Positions 22,190 through 33,004 of a stretch of 64,000 nucleotides of DNA are shown here, one piece after another; position 1 is the first letter of the stretch, and every line of letters begins with the position of its first letter. Where the stretch lies: the NCBI GenBank assembly GCA_030220185.1, contig JASPKZ010010239.1, forward strand, positions 700,001-764,000, written 5' to 3'. Both the position numbers and the translations under genes were made by a program. This DNA is from Diploptera punctata. Taxonomy: Eukaryota > Arthropoda > Insecta > Blattodea > Blaberidae. Under the pieces are notes generated by a model. It was given only the letters and a program-made list of their open reading frames with translations. It was not told where the DNA came from and ran no database searches.

Positions 22190-22665
22190 TTTTACCAGTT
22201 ATATTATATGGATGCAAAACATGGACTCTTACTTTAAGGGAGGAAAGGAGATTACGTGTATTTGAGAATAAAGCTCTTAGGAAAATTTTTGGACAAAAGG
22301 CAGATGAACAGACAGGTGAATGCAGAAGACTTTTCATAACAGTGAATTACATGGTCTCTATAGGAAGCCAAAATTAACAAGGACAGTTAAGTCTCGTAGA
22401 CTACGATGGGTAGAACATGTGGCACTAATGGGGAATGAAAGATGTGCATGGAAACTTCTTGTAGGAAAAACAGAGGGAAAACGCCCAGTTGGTAGACCAA
22501 GAATGAGGTGGGAGAATAATATTAACTATGATTTGAGGGAAGTAGATTATACAGGGGATGATTGGAAAACATTAACTCAGGATAGGGATGTATCAAGAGC
22601 TTATGTCCGCGCGGCCATGAACCTACGGGTTTGATAGTGCCAGTGAGTTAGTTATTGTGGGAGTG
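22190..22665 (+). pseudogene. LINE tail, abundant GRPRMRWEN family, copy 1
   Basis: The translated pieces in order are YGCKTWTLTLREERRLRVFE, NKALRKIFGQKADEQTGE, SELHGLYRKPKLTRTVKSR, RRLRWVEHVALMGNERCAWK, GKRPVGRPRMRWENN and NYDLREVDYTGDDWKTLTQD, ending RAYVRAAMNLRV. This is the C-terminus and 3' end of a LINE ORF2 with one frameshift near 22320. The same tail occurs at 23549, 39700, 45325, 45779, 60955 and 63002, so this is one of the dominant families here. Confidence 0.75.
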
Positions 22666-22744
22666 ATTAGCAAAGGTAAATTGGACAAAAAACAATAAGT
22701 TCTCGGTGGATTAAATGAAATAACTGTATAATTATAAACAAATA

Positions 22745-23083
22745 AGTATCCTCAACTCGTGTCTAACTCAGGGTCGGGTTGAAGGATGAAATGAGATGAA
22801 GCCCCTATATATAGAGGTCTGTGAATGACAAGGGTGCCGGCCGATCACGTTTGATGCATAGTCACAGGGGCAGATGAAGCGAAATGAAACGAAATGGATG
22901 AGATGAGTATGGAAGAATGGTGGAATAATGTTGTGACAGGCGAAAACGGGAGGAACGCTTAGAAAAACCTGACTAAGGTCCGTTTCAATCCACCACTAAA
23001 CAAACATGGAGTGGCCGAGACTCGATTTTGGACTCAGCGGTTAGAGGCGAGCGTCTAGCCTCTTACGCCACAGAGCCACCAAA
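22745..23083 (-). mobile_element. SINE family E (tRNA-Leu-like head), copy 1
   Basis: The minus-strand head is GGTGGCTCTGTGGCGTAAG, then GGCTAGACGCTCGCCTCT and AAATCGAGTCTCGGCCACTC, with A- and B-box-like segments. The end of the body carries CAGACCTCTATATAT, GGGGCTTCATCTCAT and TCAACCCGACCCTGAG. It matches 33342-33665 over its length. Confidence 0.75.
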
Positions 23084-23548
23084 TGTTTAATTATAATTAT
23101 TCAATATAAATAGTGAGAAACATAAATTTTTTTCGCCATATATTCCATCAAAATAATGTCCCTATTGATGAATAGAAAGTATTAATCCGAAGAAAGATTA
23201 TTTTGGAAGATACAGCAGATGCCAAGAACATGTCGTTACCTTACTTCCAAAACCTCGTCTAATTTAGCAACATTTTTAAGAGAGCATAAAAACATTTTTG
23301 ATATTGCTTCTAATTTTGTAACTATGTTTTAATGTCCTATGCTGAATGTTTACAATCAAAGTGAGGCATTAAAAACATAGTTACAAAATAATAAGTATTG
23401 TTACAAATGTTTTTATGAGTTCATGAAAAAATCTGTTAATTAGACTTATGAGGTTTTAGAAGTAAAGTGACGATATAGAAATAAACTTGGTTTCTAGAAT
23501 AGAATAATGACTTTCCTGACATACGATTGCACCTATAAAAGTATTATT

Positions 23549-23790
23549 ATTGTTAACTAACTCACTGACACTATCGAACCCGGAAGTTCAGGGTCGCGCG
23601 GATATATACTCCTCATACATATTTCCCTATCCTGAGGTATTGTTTTTCAATCATCCCATTCATAATTCATCTCCCTCAAATCATGATTAAACTTATTCCC
23701 CCACCTTACTCTTGGTCTACCTATTGGCACTTTTCTTCTGATTTTCCTATTAATTCCCATGCCCCTCTATCATTCCCTAATTGTGCTACA
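23549..23790 (-). pseudogene. LINE tail, GRPRMRWEN family, copy 2
   Basis: The minus strand contains, with damage, the same end as 22450-22640: a GTTCGATAGTGTCAGTGAGT terminus, ATTCATCTCCCTCAAATCAT and GGTCTACCTATTGGCAC on the plus strand. It is a shorter and more diverged copy. Confidence 0.65.
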
Positions 23791-23944
23791 TGTAAAGTAA
23801 TAAATATTGCCTACACTCTTAACGTTAGTCAGTTGTTTATAATGAACGCAAATATTTCCAACAAATATATTATTATTTTACTATTATTTATTATTTTGAA
23901 AACACCATAGAGCAAAAAATAAAAATAAATAATGTACAGCGCAC

Positions 23945-24036
23945 GTTTGTGAAGCGTTTTACAGAAACTCGGAAATTAAAAACCTCGCTATTGCTCGGTT
24001 TTAAACATTTTCCTCGCTTCTGTAAAATCTGCTTAC
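23945..24036. repeat. Foldback (imperfect palindrome)
   Basis: GTTTTACAGAAACTCGGAAA at the left pairs with TTTTCCTCGCTTCTGTAAAA at the right, around a CTCGCTATTGCTCGG centre. It could form a hairpin of about 40 bp per arm and may be a small MITE remnant. Confidence 0.5.
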
Positions 24037-24526
24037 CAACTTCGCATTGTAATATAAGAGGTCTTTCTAATAAAGTGAAAATACTTCAGGAAGGATTAAA
24101 AAAACGGAAGTAGATATATGAGTAATACCAGAAACAAAAAATAAAGAAATTAAAGGGATCACAAGAATTAGAAGCCTACATTCTACTATACAATGGTGTC
24201 CCAGCAAATAAAAGAGCAACAGCTGGCATAGCAATAATGATTAAAAATAAATTTGAGAAGAAAATACATAGCTACACTTTTATAAACGAAACAATTCTTC
24301 AAATTAGATATAAATTTCAAATAAGATATTACCATTATTGACAATTTAAGCTCCTGAGAAAGGAAAAATTCAACAAACTGATGCATTTTATGAAACTCTT
24401 CGAAATCACATAGACAAACTTAATAAAAATCATTATATTATTGTTGCAGGAGATTACTATGCACGAGTTGGAAAAATACTTATAGATGGAATACCTGACA
24501 CAAAATGGTGAAATAACCATTAACCA

Positions 24527-25791
24527 TTAGAGGAAGATCGTGTATTTTGGACCACTTGAATTCAAATCGTGATAACTGGCCATCCTTTGTCAAAAAAAGG
24601 ACTGTATATCATATATGGTAGCAGCATGTGATAAGGGAACCCCAAGTAAAAGAAAATATCACTACATTGAAGAGTAATGACCCAGAAATAAAATTCAAAC
24701 AAAATATCGTAGCCGTGTAATTTAGAACGAGGTCGTGTAATATGGACCAGAGGATCGTGTCGTGTAACTGGACCAGAAAAAATAATTCATAATCAGCTAC
24801 TAAAATATTGTTTACTTAATTGATAATTCATTTAATTATATAATGGACAATAATTTCACCATGGGGACTCGAACAGACCTAAATTTCTTAACTCTGCTCC
24901 GCGGCATGATTCTTTAAACCGCTTGGCTAGGGCATAGCACCATATATCAAAAATATATGACCACACCATATGTCATAAGAGACTCTTGGGGTAGTAGTAG
25001 TAGGTTTAAGCCTCCCACTTTTTTAGAAACCCTACCTGACGGCCGCCGTTATGACAGAAAAAAACTTCTGAGACTCGTTTTCGTTAGAGGTTTAGTAGAC
25101 TCCAGGGCCACTGCGCCGCTAGAAATTTTGGATCAGTTTAAACATTCTGACACCACCGGGACACGAAACCATATATTTTATAGTATAAAAAATGCACATT
25201 GATATTCAAAATAATAATAATGATAAATAAATGCAATTTGAAGTAATGTAACTGTGTTTACTGATCCTTTTCTTCCCTCCGGAAAGCATTGTTGAAAATG
25301 TGTTTTAATAAATATTAATTATTGCATTTTGAACCTCATAATTTGTACAAGTTAACGAGATAACAGAGATAATAGGTTGAACCATTTAACATGCATTGAG
25401 GTGGTACAAATTACACGAAGTGTCCGATATGTTTTAAAAAAGTATTTGCGTATAAACTATGTGAAATGCTTAAATGTAAATATAACAGAACTTATCTTGA
25501 GAGCTTGTTATTCGTACTGTATACAAAACAAAACACAGGTACATTCTTACACGTCTTCACACAACCTTCTGTCAAACTCAAGTAAAAATATTTAATAAAT
25601 TTTAGGATAATACGATTAACATATCTATGACCTGTTTACACCACCCCTTCTTTGTGGTATTTATGGTCAGTTTTCTACTACAAATGGGGATGCAAAAACA
25701 GTATATAGTGTTTTGCAAACTATCCTGTAAATCGAGAATTTATTCATGGCCCAAATTACACACCGGTCCAAATAACACGGAAGTCCCCTAA
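24527..25791. mobile_element. Unassigned DNA transposon interrupting the LINE
   Basis: A 1265-bp insertion splitting the LINE endonuclease. Its ends form an imperfect 27-bp inverted repeat: left TTAGAGGAAGATCG then TGTATTTTGGACC, right (reverse complement) TTAGGGGACTTCCG then TGTTATTTGGACC. The GTGTAATNTGGACC-like motif recurs inside near 24707, 24733 and 24757 and near the right end at 25748. A 60-80 codon frame at 24957-25202 has no recognised domain. The target duplication is not resolved, so the superfamily is left open. Confidence 0.5.
24858..24942 (-). mobile_element. tRNA-like sequence within the transposon
   Basis: The minus strand holds an A-box match (TAGCCAAGCGG) and a B-box match (TGTTCGAGTCC), spaced like a class II (leucine or serine type) tRNA. 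No acceptor stem could be closed by eye, so a tRNA pseudogene or SINE head is more likely than a functional gene. Confidence 0.4.
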
Positions 25792-27119
25792 TAATAACGG
25801 AATTAAGTTAAAGGACTTTGAATCATTGAATTAATTAAAAATAACCAACACATTTTTCAGAAATAAAGAAATCCATAAAATTACATGGAGTTCCAGAGGT
25901 TATATACCTTATATTATAGACTATATTTTAACAAAGGAGAAATTGTCATCCTTGTAAGAGATACTACAGTTTTTAGAGGATATGACGTTCCATCAGATCA
26001 CTTTTTACTAATTTCAAAATAAATATAACACAGAAATGACATTAGACCTTCCAAAGGCTTACACGACAAGAAGAAACATTTCGAGTACAATTATTGGAAG
26101 ACACTAGGTATGAAATTTCTATATCAGAGAATATTAGAACAAAACTTGATAATGTCACCTTGTAGCCATGACATTAATGAAGAATGGCAAAATATAAAAG
26201 ACCATTACTACAAGCAGCAACTGAGACCTTAGGCAAGAGAAAGAAAACAAAAGACATTTAATAATATTGAGGATGAAAACTAATGAGTTGATTGAAACTA
26301 AAAACAAACCTTACTTGAAAAATCTCTCAACACATTCTGAAACGCATAAAATAAAATACAAAAGATTGGCCGCAATGGTGAAGAGAGAAACAAGAATAAT
26401 TAATAGATAATCTTGGGAAACATATGTAAATAAAATTGAACATAATATCCATAGACCACAGCTGTCTGCATACAAAATTAATAAAGACCGAAACAAAATA
26501 GCGAACGATAATTTAAAACTTAATCCAATATCTCAACATAAATGGCTAGAATATTACACAAGATTTTGAAGTAAGTCAACTGATAATGAAACCTTTGAAG
26601 AAAACATCCCAAACTTAATAGCAGATTCTGTAGATTTGATCACAATTGAACAACTGGAAACAACTATAAAATAATTGAAATCTCGAAAAGCACCAGGTTC
26701 AAATGGAATTCATAATGAATTATTTAAATATGCACCTAAAACGTTTTTACGTAAAATTTTCAACTTACTAAATGTTGAACTGAGAACAGTGATTGTGATT
26801 CCTATACACAAGATAGGAGAGAACTAACCCAGATAATAATTATAGAGGTATAAGTCTGCTGAACACCGGATACAAAATATATGCAAAAATCTTAGCAAGA
26901 AGATTGGGCGTGATTACAGAAACTTTACTATTAGAAGAACAAAATGGATTTAGAAAAGGATGATCTTGCGTGATTTGTATATTCTCTAAGCATTGAAAAA
27001 CACAATGAATTTAATATACTTACATACATACCATTTATTGACTTTAAAAAGGCATATTTATAATATAAAAATAGAATTCCTGAGATCTCAGTCTTCCTCA
27101 ACTTTGGATTTGGTGTGTG

Positions 27120-27151
27120 GAGTACTGTCGAAGCATATGCTTCATCTTCGG
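27120..27151 (-). ncRNA. Hammerhead-like motif, left arm of Penelope insertion
   Basis: On the minus strand: CCGAAGA (box 1), a perfect stem II (GAAGCATATGCTTC), GACA in place of GAAA, then GTAC and TC. The altered box 2 should abolish cleavage. It is the inverted partner of 27566-27597. Confidence 0.5.
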
Positions 27152-27565
27152 TTGTAACTCGGTAGTGGTTGTTTGTAAGAATTTTGTAGAGCGGGTTGAC
27201 GTCACTGGGTGAGTTCTCATTCAGCAGGTGAGTGTTTTTGGTTTCTTTTACTATTTAGATTTCTTCGAGAATGTTAATTTTGAGTCTGTTGTTTTCTCTA
27301 TGGATGATGGATGTAGTCACTCTAACTCTATGGTGACAACACTCTATCCATCATCCACAGAGAAAACAACAGACTCAAAATTAACATTCTCGAAGAACAC
27401 TCTATCGATCATCCATAGAGAAAACAACAGACTCAAAATTAACATTCTCGAAGAAATCGAAATACTAAAAGAAACCAAAAACACTCACCTGCTGAATGAG
27501 AACTCACCCAGCGACGTCAATCCGTTGTACAAAATTCTCACGAATAACCAGTACCGAGTTACAAG

Positions 27566-27597
27566 CTAAAGATGAAGAATATGCTTCGAAAGTACTC
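27566..27597 (+). ncRNA. Hammerhead-like motif, right arm of Penelope insertion
   Basis: CTAAAGA (box 1 variant), stem II GAAGAATATGCTTC, GAAA, palindromic GTAC, then TC as the cleavage dinucleotide. The TAA inside box 1 is also the stop codon of the preceding frame (ITSTEL is in another frame; the coding end reads NNQYRVTS). Confidence 0.5.
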
Positions 27598-28344
27598 CAC
27601 ACCCCACATCCAAAGTTGAGGAAGATTGAGATCTCAGGTATTCTATTTTTATATTATAAATATTACATAGTAACCTCAACGGTGTTTCGTCATGAATTTT
27701 AAAAGTATCTATTAAAAAGACATTCGACTCGATAGACAGAAAAAAAAATATAGGATTATTATGGAAAGAAAACGAATGCCATTACATCTAATATCACCAA
27801 TTAAAATGATAATACTATAAAAGTAAATGTCGGCAATGGAGTTATCTAAAGATAACAGAAACATCACCCAAGGTGTCAGACAAGGAAGTCCTGTATCTTC
27901 GATCCTATTTAATTTATACCTAGATAATATTATTAGAATCTGGCTCGAGAAGCTACAACAAAACAAGTATTTCAAAAATATTATATTCAACATCTATTTG
28001 CCGATTACCAACTAATTATTTCAAATTCAGAAGACAGTTTACAAATAGCAGTTTATACATTATATCGTATATCAAGATAATACAATTTGGAAATTTCCAC
28101 GGATTTGGTTTTGTTCGAACAGATCACATCAGAACGAAAATAATTATAAACATTACGAAATTAGAACAAGTTAGGTGAATCTATTCGTCAACAACTAATT
28201 ATCGCAAATATATTATAAATTATTGACGAATACCAGCCAATGCATTTACAACACATGCAACCATCAAGAATTCCAACACAATCATGTAGATACAGACGAC
28301 AGTAAACGAACAGGTCGAATCCTTGAAGCTGGTGACGATGATGA

Positions 28345-28980
28345 AAGAAATTAGGACTGCCTGCCTGTCTGTCTTTTACGCATTACTACACCATTCATCC
28401 GATTGTGATGTAGCTTTATGAAAAATGTTCAGGAGTTTCCCGGAAAGGTTTTAGACTATAAGCGATTTGTAATACTCAAATCCTTTACCCTTAAAAATTA
28501 CCATTTGTAGTGAAAAACTTGTTTTTCGGAACTTTTTGGGACGTTTAAATGATTTACGCTGCCTAAACTATAATATATACACCTAATCCATGTACACAGA
28601 ATTGAGTATCTGAAAAAATCTTTAAAAAAGTCCGTTAAATCATGTGTTTATATTTTACGGATAACTCATAATAACCATTTTCATCTTTCACCTTATTGAT
28701 GCCAGGAAGACCGGGATGACTAGATTCCCGGGCAAACGTAGCAGCGCACGGCGGGTATTCTTTTACGGATAACTCTCAATAACCAATTTTGTCTTTCAGA
28801 TCATTTATGCCAAGAAGATCGGAAGAAGTAGATTCCCGGACAACGCCGGGTAATCAGCATGGAGTATATAACAATTTTTACGATATAAATTTATAATTAT
28901 TTTTCCTTTTACTTATCCAACTAAACATAAAAATATATTTAATTTATTTAGGCGTAGCAGCGCGCGCCGAGTAATAGCTA
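28345..28980 (+). mobile_element. Helitron-like non-autonomous element
   Basis: The left part has the CTGCCTGTCTGTCTTTTACG and CATCCGATTGTGATG signature common to insect Helitron-like repeats. The right part has GC-rich hairpins followed by short AT tails: CCCGGACAACGCCGGG then TAATCAGC (about 28832-28855), and CGCGCGCCGAGTAATAGC (about 28955-28975). A block of about 90 bp (TTTTACGGATAACTC, AGATTCCCGG) occurs twice, at 28654 and 28762. No Rep-helicase is present. The ends are approximate. Confidence 0.5.
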
Positions 28981-28989
28981 ATATATATA

Positions 28990-29030
<41 letters not shown>
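28980..29030. repeat. (TA)n microsatellite
   Basis: TA array with one TG interruption, abutting the tail of SINE A copy 6. Confidence 0.9.
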
Positions 29031-29032
<2 letters not shown>

Positions 29033-29387
29033 ATCCATAGTAATTTTGCCCGAAGGCAGGTCCTTCACTACAATCATAGCATTTTCATGCTATGCTTGCA
29101 ACTTTACTAGGGAATTGTAGGTGTGGTAGCTTCTCGTTGCTTTCCACACCGATGAAGGATGATGATAATGATGATGATGATAAGGATGATGATAATGATG
29201 ATGATGATAAGGATGATGATCATATGATTTCGGGGACCGTTTGGGCCTTAAAGTTGTCCTGACATTTGTCTTACAGGTGAGGAAAAACCCCAATAAAAAC
29301 CTCACCCAGAAAAATTGCCCCGACCGAGGATCGAACCTGGGCCCTCTGCGTGACAAGCTAGCACGCTACCCCGAGACACAGCGGTGG
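29031..29387 (-). mobile_element. SINE family A, copy 6
   Basis: Full-length copy with the tRNA-like head at the right, some mutations in it (CCCAGGTTCGATCC keeps the B box on the minus strand), and a GGATGG tail at the left. The ATGATG-rich segment is duplicated (two GATGATGATGATAAGGATG units). Confidence 0.88.
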
Positions 29388-29388
29388 G

Positions 29389-29389
<1 letters not shown>

Positions 29390-29418
<29 letters not shown>
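29390..29418. repeat. (TA)n microsatellite
   Basis: TA run beside the head of SINE A copy 6, so that this copy lies within a TA-rich target. Confidence 0.9.
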
Positions 29419-29419
<1 letters not shown>

Positions 29420-29903
29420 AAAGTGTTTGTAATGGAATTGTCAAGGGTTTATGCGAAACTACCTCGGACAAATTATCAAGTATCGCATATTGTTCAAAGG
29501 GTGTAATTCCGGAATAAATCAAACTAAATCTCTCTTGACATTAAAACGGATTTATCACGAAAAGGGGGGAAACCAGCAATCGTAATTCACAGAGTCCTTA
29601 TGCCCATGTGTTTGTTGTACGCAGATAAACATTCTTGTGAACTGAAGTAATCGGTTTCTATTCTCAACACCTACAATCCTAACAAAAAATTTAGACAAAT
29701 GTAAATTTATACTAATAATTTTAGATTAAATTATTAGCAGTAATATCTAACTCCTTGTAAAAGACAAGATACCTCAGACCTGTCCACCGAGTTAATCGGC
29801 AAATGAGATATTTCAATAGCAAATGATGGGGGTGAGGATAACAGAGTAGTGTCACAGTAAAATAACCCCCACTTATAATACAAATAAAAAAGCAGAGGTA
29901 ACT

Positions 29904-29905
<2 letters not shown>
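29419..29905. other. No recognisable gene
   Basis: AT-rich sequence with no frame or repeat family recognised. Confidence 0.5.
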
Positions 29906-29949
<44 letters not shown>

Positions 29950-30035
29950 ACATTAACAATAATAAAAATAGCAATGATAATAGTAATAATAATATTAATA
30001 ATAGTAAGCCTAATAATAATAATAATAATAATAAT
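29906..30035. repeat. (ATT)n and (AAT)n arrays
   Basis: Two triplet arrays, about 29911-29947 (ATT) and 30008-30035 (AAT), with a degenerate AAT-rich link between them. The two orientations could pair. Confidence 0.85.
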
Positions 30036-30139
30036 GTGACTGCAAAATTATTGTTAGCAAAAACGAATTATCTGAAAATAAGTTAAATAATCAGTAATGA
30101 ATATGTAAGACGAATTAATTATGATCAGACTGTGATATA

Positions 30140-30345
30140 AAGGATTGAGGAAAAGAGATTAGAGTGTTTTGGACATGTAATGAGAAGAACCCAACAATTT
30201 TAGCCCACAAAATCCTTGAATGATCATCTCAAGAAGGAGGAGTCAACGAAGGCCAGGTAAAGCGTGGCATGGTAGAAATCCTTAAGAAGAAGATGAGATC
30301 TAGATTGACGGCAATAGTGAAGAAGAAGCCTGCTGAAAAGGTCCG
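30140..30345 (+). pseudogene. Possible LINE tail fragment
   Basis: The plus strand reads EEKRLECFGHVMRRTQ, resembling the R-L-WFGHV-RR segment of LINE C-termini, followed by stops. It is short and may be spurious beyond this motif. Confidence 0.35.
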
Positions 30346-30422
30346 AATACTACCACCACAACCACCACCATCACTACTTCTACTATTACTACTACTACTA
30401 ACACAATAAGGAATAATATTCT

Positions 30423-30712
30423 TCTTGTAAGCCCATGTTTCCCTTAACAGAGATTTATGCGCTCTCCCCCTACAGGGAAGAATTTGAACCATACTAATTT
30501 AGTTACACTTGTTTTCGTATGTATGTCATTTGAGTGGTTCGTGGTCAGCGTTCCGCCTCATACTGACATCTAGGAAACCAAGGTAGTACTAGGGTGGCAA
30601 AATTCGGTAAATTTTGCTTAGAGGCCTTTTCATTCAGGCTTAAGGATCTTTTACAAACCTGAAAATCTTCAGACTCGGGAACCACGGCTTAAAGTCCTTC
30701 CCGGAGGACTTG
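30423..30712 (-). mobile_element. SINE family B, copy 2 (head missing)
   Basis: Matches 2523-2800 over about 290 bp: CCATGTTTCCCTTA, CTACAGGGAAGAA, GACATCTAGGAAACCAAG, TGCTTAGAGGC and CCCGGAGGACT. It stops before the tRNA-like head, so it is 5'-truncated. Confidence 0.75.
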
Positions 30713-30792
30713 GTGAATAAAAATAAATTATTACTAATTTTATCTGAACAACTTATGGCTGTAAGTTCACCTCTTTCCCTTTATTATGTTCA

Positions 30793-30796
<4 letters not shown>

Positions 30797-30870
<74 letters not shown>

Positions 30871-30960
30871 TTTTTATTTATTCTGACAGAGTTAAGGCCA
30901 TAAGCCCTTCTTTTCCACTCCGCCAGCACAATTACAAAAAAAAATTGACAATATAGATAT
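30797..30960 (-). mobile_element. LINE 3' tail with (AAT)n, truncated
   Basis: (AAT)n at 30797-30870, then TTTATTTATTCTGACAGAG, TTAAGGCCATAAGCCCTTC, TTTTCCACTCCGCCAGCAC. This is the same terminus as the LINE at 10890-15610, same orientation. The 5' limit is not certain. Confidence 0.75.
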
Positions 30961-31139
30961 ACTAGTTATATAGCCTACGTTAAAATATCATATTAAGTTG
31001 GCATTAATTAAAGTTCCTATTGTATAATATGTGTTATATATATATATATAGCTGAATTTAATTACATAATCTATATATTTTCTGAGAAAATGTTTAAAAA
31101 ATTGTATTTTAAATGTTACTAAGTCGTGAAATCGTTGCT

Positions 31140-31440
31140 AGAAAAGGACAGAAATTTTAGAGATGAGCAGCCGAAACAATTTCATTATCCATCATCAGCA
31201 CAACAACCAACCATGATCGGGTCAAGGCTTCCTTCAGACATTTTCTACAAGCTTCTCTATCTCTGGCAACCATCCACCAATTATTGAGCTTTAAACGTTT
31301 GACATCCTGTAGTACCCCGTCCATCCATTTCAATTTCAATCTTCCAGTTCTCCGTCTACCTTCTGGTTTACCTTCTATTATTCTTCTAACTACTTCATTT
31401 TTGGTCATCCTCTACATAGTCTATGTATTGCCTATTTTAG
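31140..31440 (-). pseudogene. LINE RT C-terminal fragment, different family
   Basis: The minus strand gives MTKNEVVRRIIEGKPEGRRR, then TGRLKLKWMDGVLQDVKRL and NNWWMVARDREACRKCLKEA. This is the EGKPEGRR-GRP-LRW-D-V pattern of LINE tails, but a different family from the GRPRMRWEN one. Confidence 0.6.
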
Positions 31441-31984
31441 TCTGTTTACTCTAATATGTATAATGATATCTGATGATTCATACGTCTCATATATGTCCCT
31501 GTTATATCTAATTTGACACTCTCCATTTTCCTTAATAGTCCATGTACACTTCTGACCGAAAATAGAAAAAGTGAGATATTAGACGTAGAAATATATTTAG
31601 AGTTAATTTATTTATCCAACGTGTATTTATATTGATATGGGAAGAATAAAATGGAAGCGAATTGATAGGCCAAGAGTTGATGAAGTGGACAAATAGTGAT
31701 GCAAAAAATAGAAGCAGTTTGTGTCTTCGAGGCAAGGTAACATTTCAAATGCTCGCGGTATGCGATTTGATTTACAAAGATAGCATATACAGGTTTCTAA
31801 ACAAAATACCGACAAAGCTTATAATGTAGTGCAAGACGGCAACTTGATCATTTTTCTCAAGACGGAAACTCTGTTTGAAAACGGACAATTTGTGTGCTAT
31901 AGAGTACAAATGTGATATGTTTTGTCTACCTTATTGTATACAGGTTCCACTGGCTGTAACACAATGCAGCTCCAGCACATGTTG

Positions 31985-32450
31985 ATATAATTGTGCGGAA
32001 TTGCCAATGCGTTATATCTAAATCTTTGGATTGGTAAAGGCAGAATTCAATGGCTAGCACGGTTACAGATCTGACATTTATCGACTATTTTATGTGGGAT
32101 AATATGAAGAGTATGGTGTGTGCAATTCCTGTAACGTCAGAGGACGACCTTATTGCACGAGTCCTAGGAGCGATTGAAATTCTAACAAGACAACCGCACT
32201 TTTTGGGTCATGTTAGTGAAGTACAACACCACCGATGTAGGCTCTGTTATTGAAATAGGTGGTATACAGTTTGAACCCCGTTTTTAATGTAGCCTTCTCA
32301 ATGTGCAACACGTGTTCCGTTTATTGACATTTGAAATAGGTACTTCAATGCTCTACAGCACCCAGAACTGCGCGTTTACTTGAAATATGATCAGTTTGTC
32401 GTCCTGCACATGATACTAAGTGTTGTCGGTTTTTTTTGGGATACCCTGTA
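31985..32450 (+). pseudogene. Tc1/mariner-like transposase, 3' end
   Basis: The last part of a DDE transposase. A damaged W-GR stretch is followed by DLTFIDYFMWDNMKSMVCAI, standing for the usual SPDLTPLD-F-WG-MKS that carries the last catalytic acid. Then come VTSEDDLIARVLGAIEILTR and HHRCRLC. Downstream, TTTTTTTTGGGATACCCTG and TA at 32430-32450 is a typical terminal inverted repeat end with its TA target. The left half of the element is missing. Confidence 0.65.
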
Positions 32451-32594
32451 TAACGCAAACATGTATAGTAGTCTTTTTCATACATTTTGATGCTCGTGTC
32501 GGTTAAAAGCGTTGAAAGGACATATTTCTTTAAACGCTTTATATAATAAAGAATTGAATACATTGTTTACAAATTTCTCATATTAGAAATCTGT

Positions 32595-32920
32595 TAAGTA
32601 AGAATTTGCTAGTTATCCCAAGAAAACGTAGGGAATGTTGCTTTCGCCTTAGACGCTTATCCAGAGGAAGAGAAGTGGGTGGTTGGCAGGAGAAGACAGA
32701 AGGAAAGCTAAGGATAAGAAGAAGCTGTATTGAAGGGAGAGCAGCGAGGCGAGACACGGGGATGAGCGTGACGGAGCAAGGATTGATCCTCGAGTACAGT
32801 ACAGTCTACTGCTTCAGTTTCAAATATCTACCTCGAGTCCCGCAGTTCAACTCCAGATATAATGCTCATCTACTTTCAAGCATAAAAGAATATCTTAATC
32901 GGTTCCACTTGTAAAACGAA
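32595..32920 (+). other. Unassigned open stretch
   Basis: A 102-codon frame rich in arginine (RRLSRGREVGG, KLRIRRSCIEGRAARR) without a recognised domain. It looks less AT-rich than its neighbours. It is probably fortuitous, but composition sets it apart from the flanking mariner and SINE DNA. Confidence 0.2.
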
Positions 32921-33004
32921 AAATTGCTGGATCTCGAAAAACGAACTATTTTTATCGTTCTTTGCCTACTCAAATATAACCGAATCCGGGCGGTTTAAAG
33001 TTTG

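Larger units (their letters stand above)
27056..27711 (+). mobile_element. Palindromic Penelope-like insertion
   Basis: A 656-bp insertion between a 12-bp target duplication with one mismatch: TTAAAAAGGCAT at 27044-27055 and TTAAAAAGACAT at 27712-27723. Two arms of about 250 bp (27056-27302, minus, and 27395-27662, plus) are near-perfect inverted copies of the element's C-terminal end (ILEEIEILKETKNTHLLNE, SPSDVNPLYKILTNN). The centre holds two direct copies of a short segment (ACAGACTCAAAATTAACATT). Each arm has a hammerhead-like core. The outer right end carries CCTCAACGGTGTTTCG, the family's terminal motif. Confidence 0.75.
24040..28030 (+). pseudogene. Old LINE ORF2 split by two insertions
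   Basis: The plus-strand segments of one LINE ORF2 follow each other in order. Endonuclease start at 24040-24526 (HCNIRGLSNKVKILQEGLKK, GVPANKRATAGIAIMIKN). Endonuclease end at 25792-26030 (NKEIHKITWSSRGY, DYILTKEK, GYDVPSDHFLL). Linker and RT at 26060-27055 (SRKAPGSNGIHNELFKYAP, NNYRGISLLNTGYKIYAK, EEQNGFRKG). RT catalytic-domain remainder at 27712-28030 (DSIDR, NITQGVRQGSPVSSILFNLY). Many stops and small shifts occur. The interruptions are a DNA element at 24527-25791 and a Penelope insertion at 27056-27711. The clade is uncertain. Confidence 0.75.

Noticed and set aside
24858..24942. Functional tRNA gene
   Set aside because: A and B boxes are present but an acceptor stem could not be closed. 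It sits inside a transposon.
32606..32914. 102-codon frame as a host gene
   Set aside because: Arginine-rich composition without domain or splice context. Too weak to call a gene.
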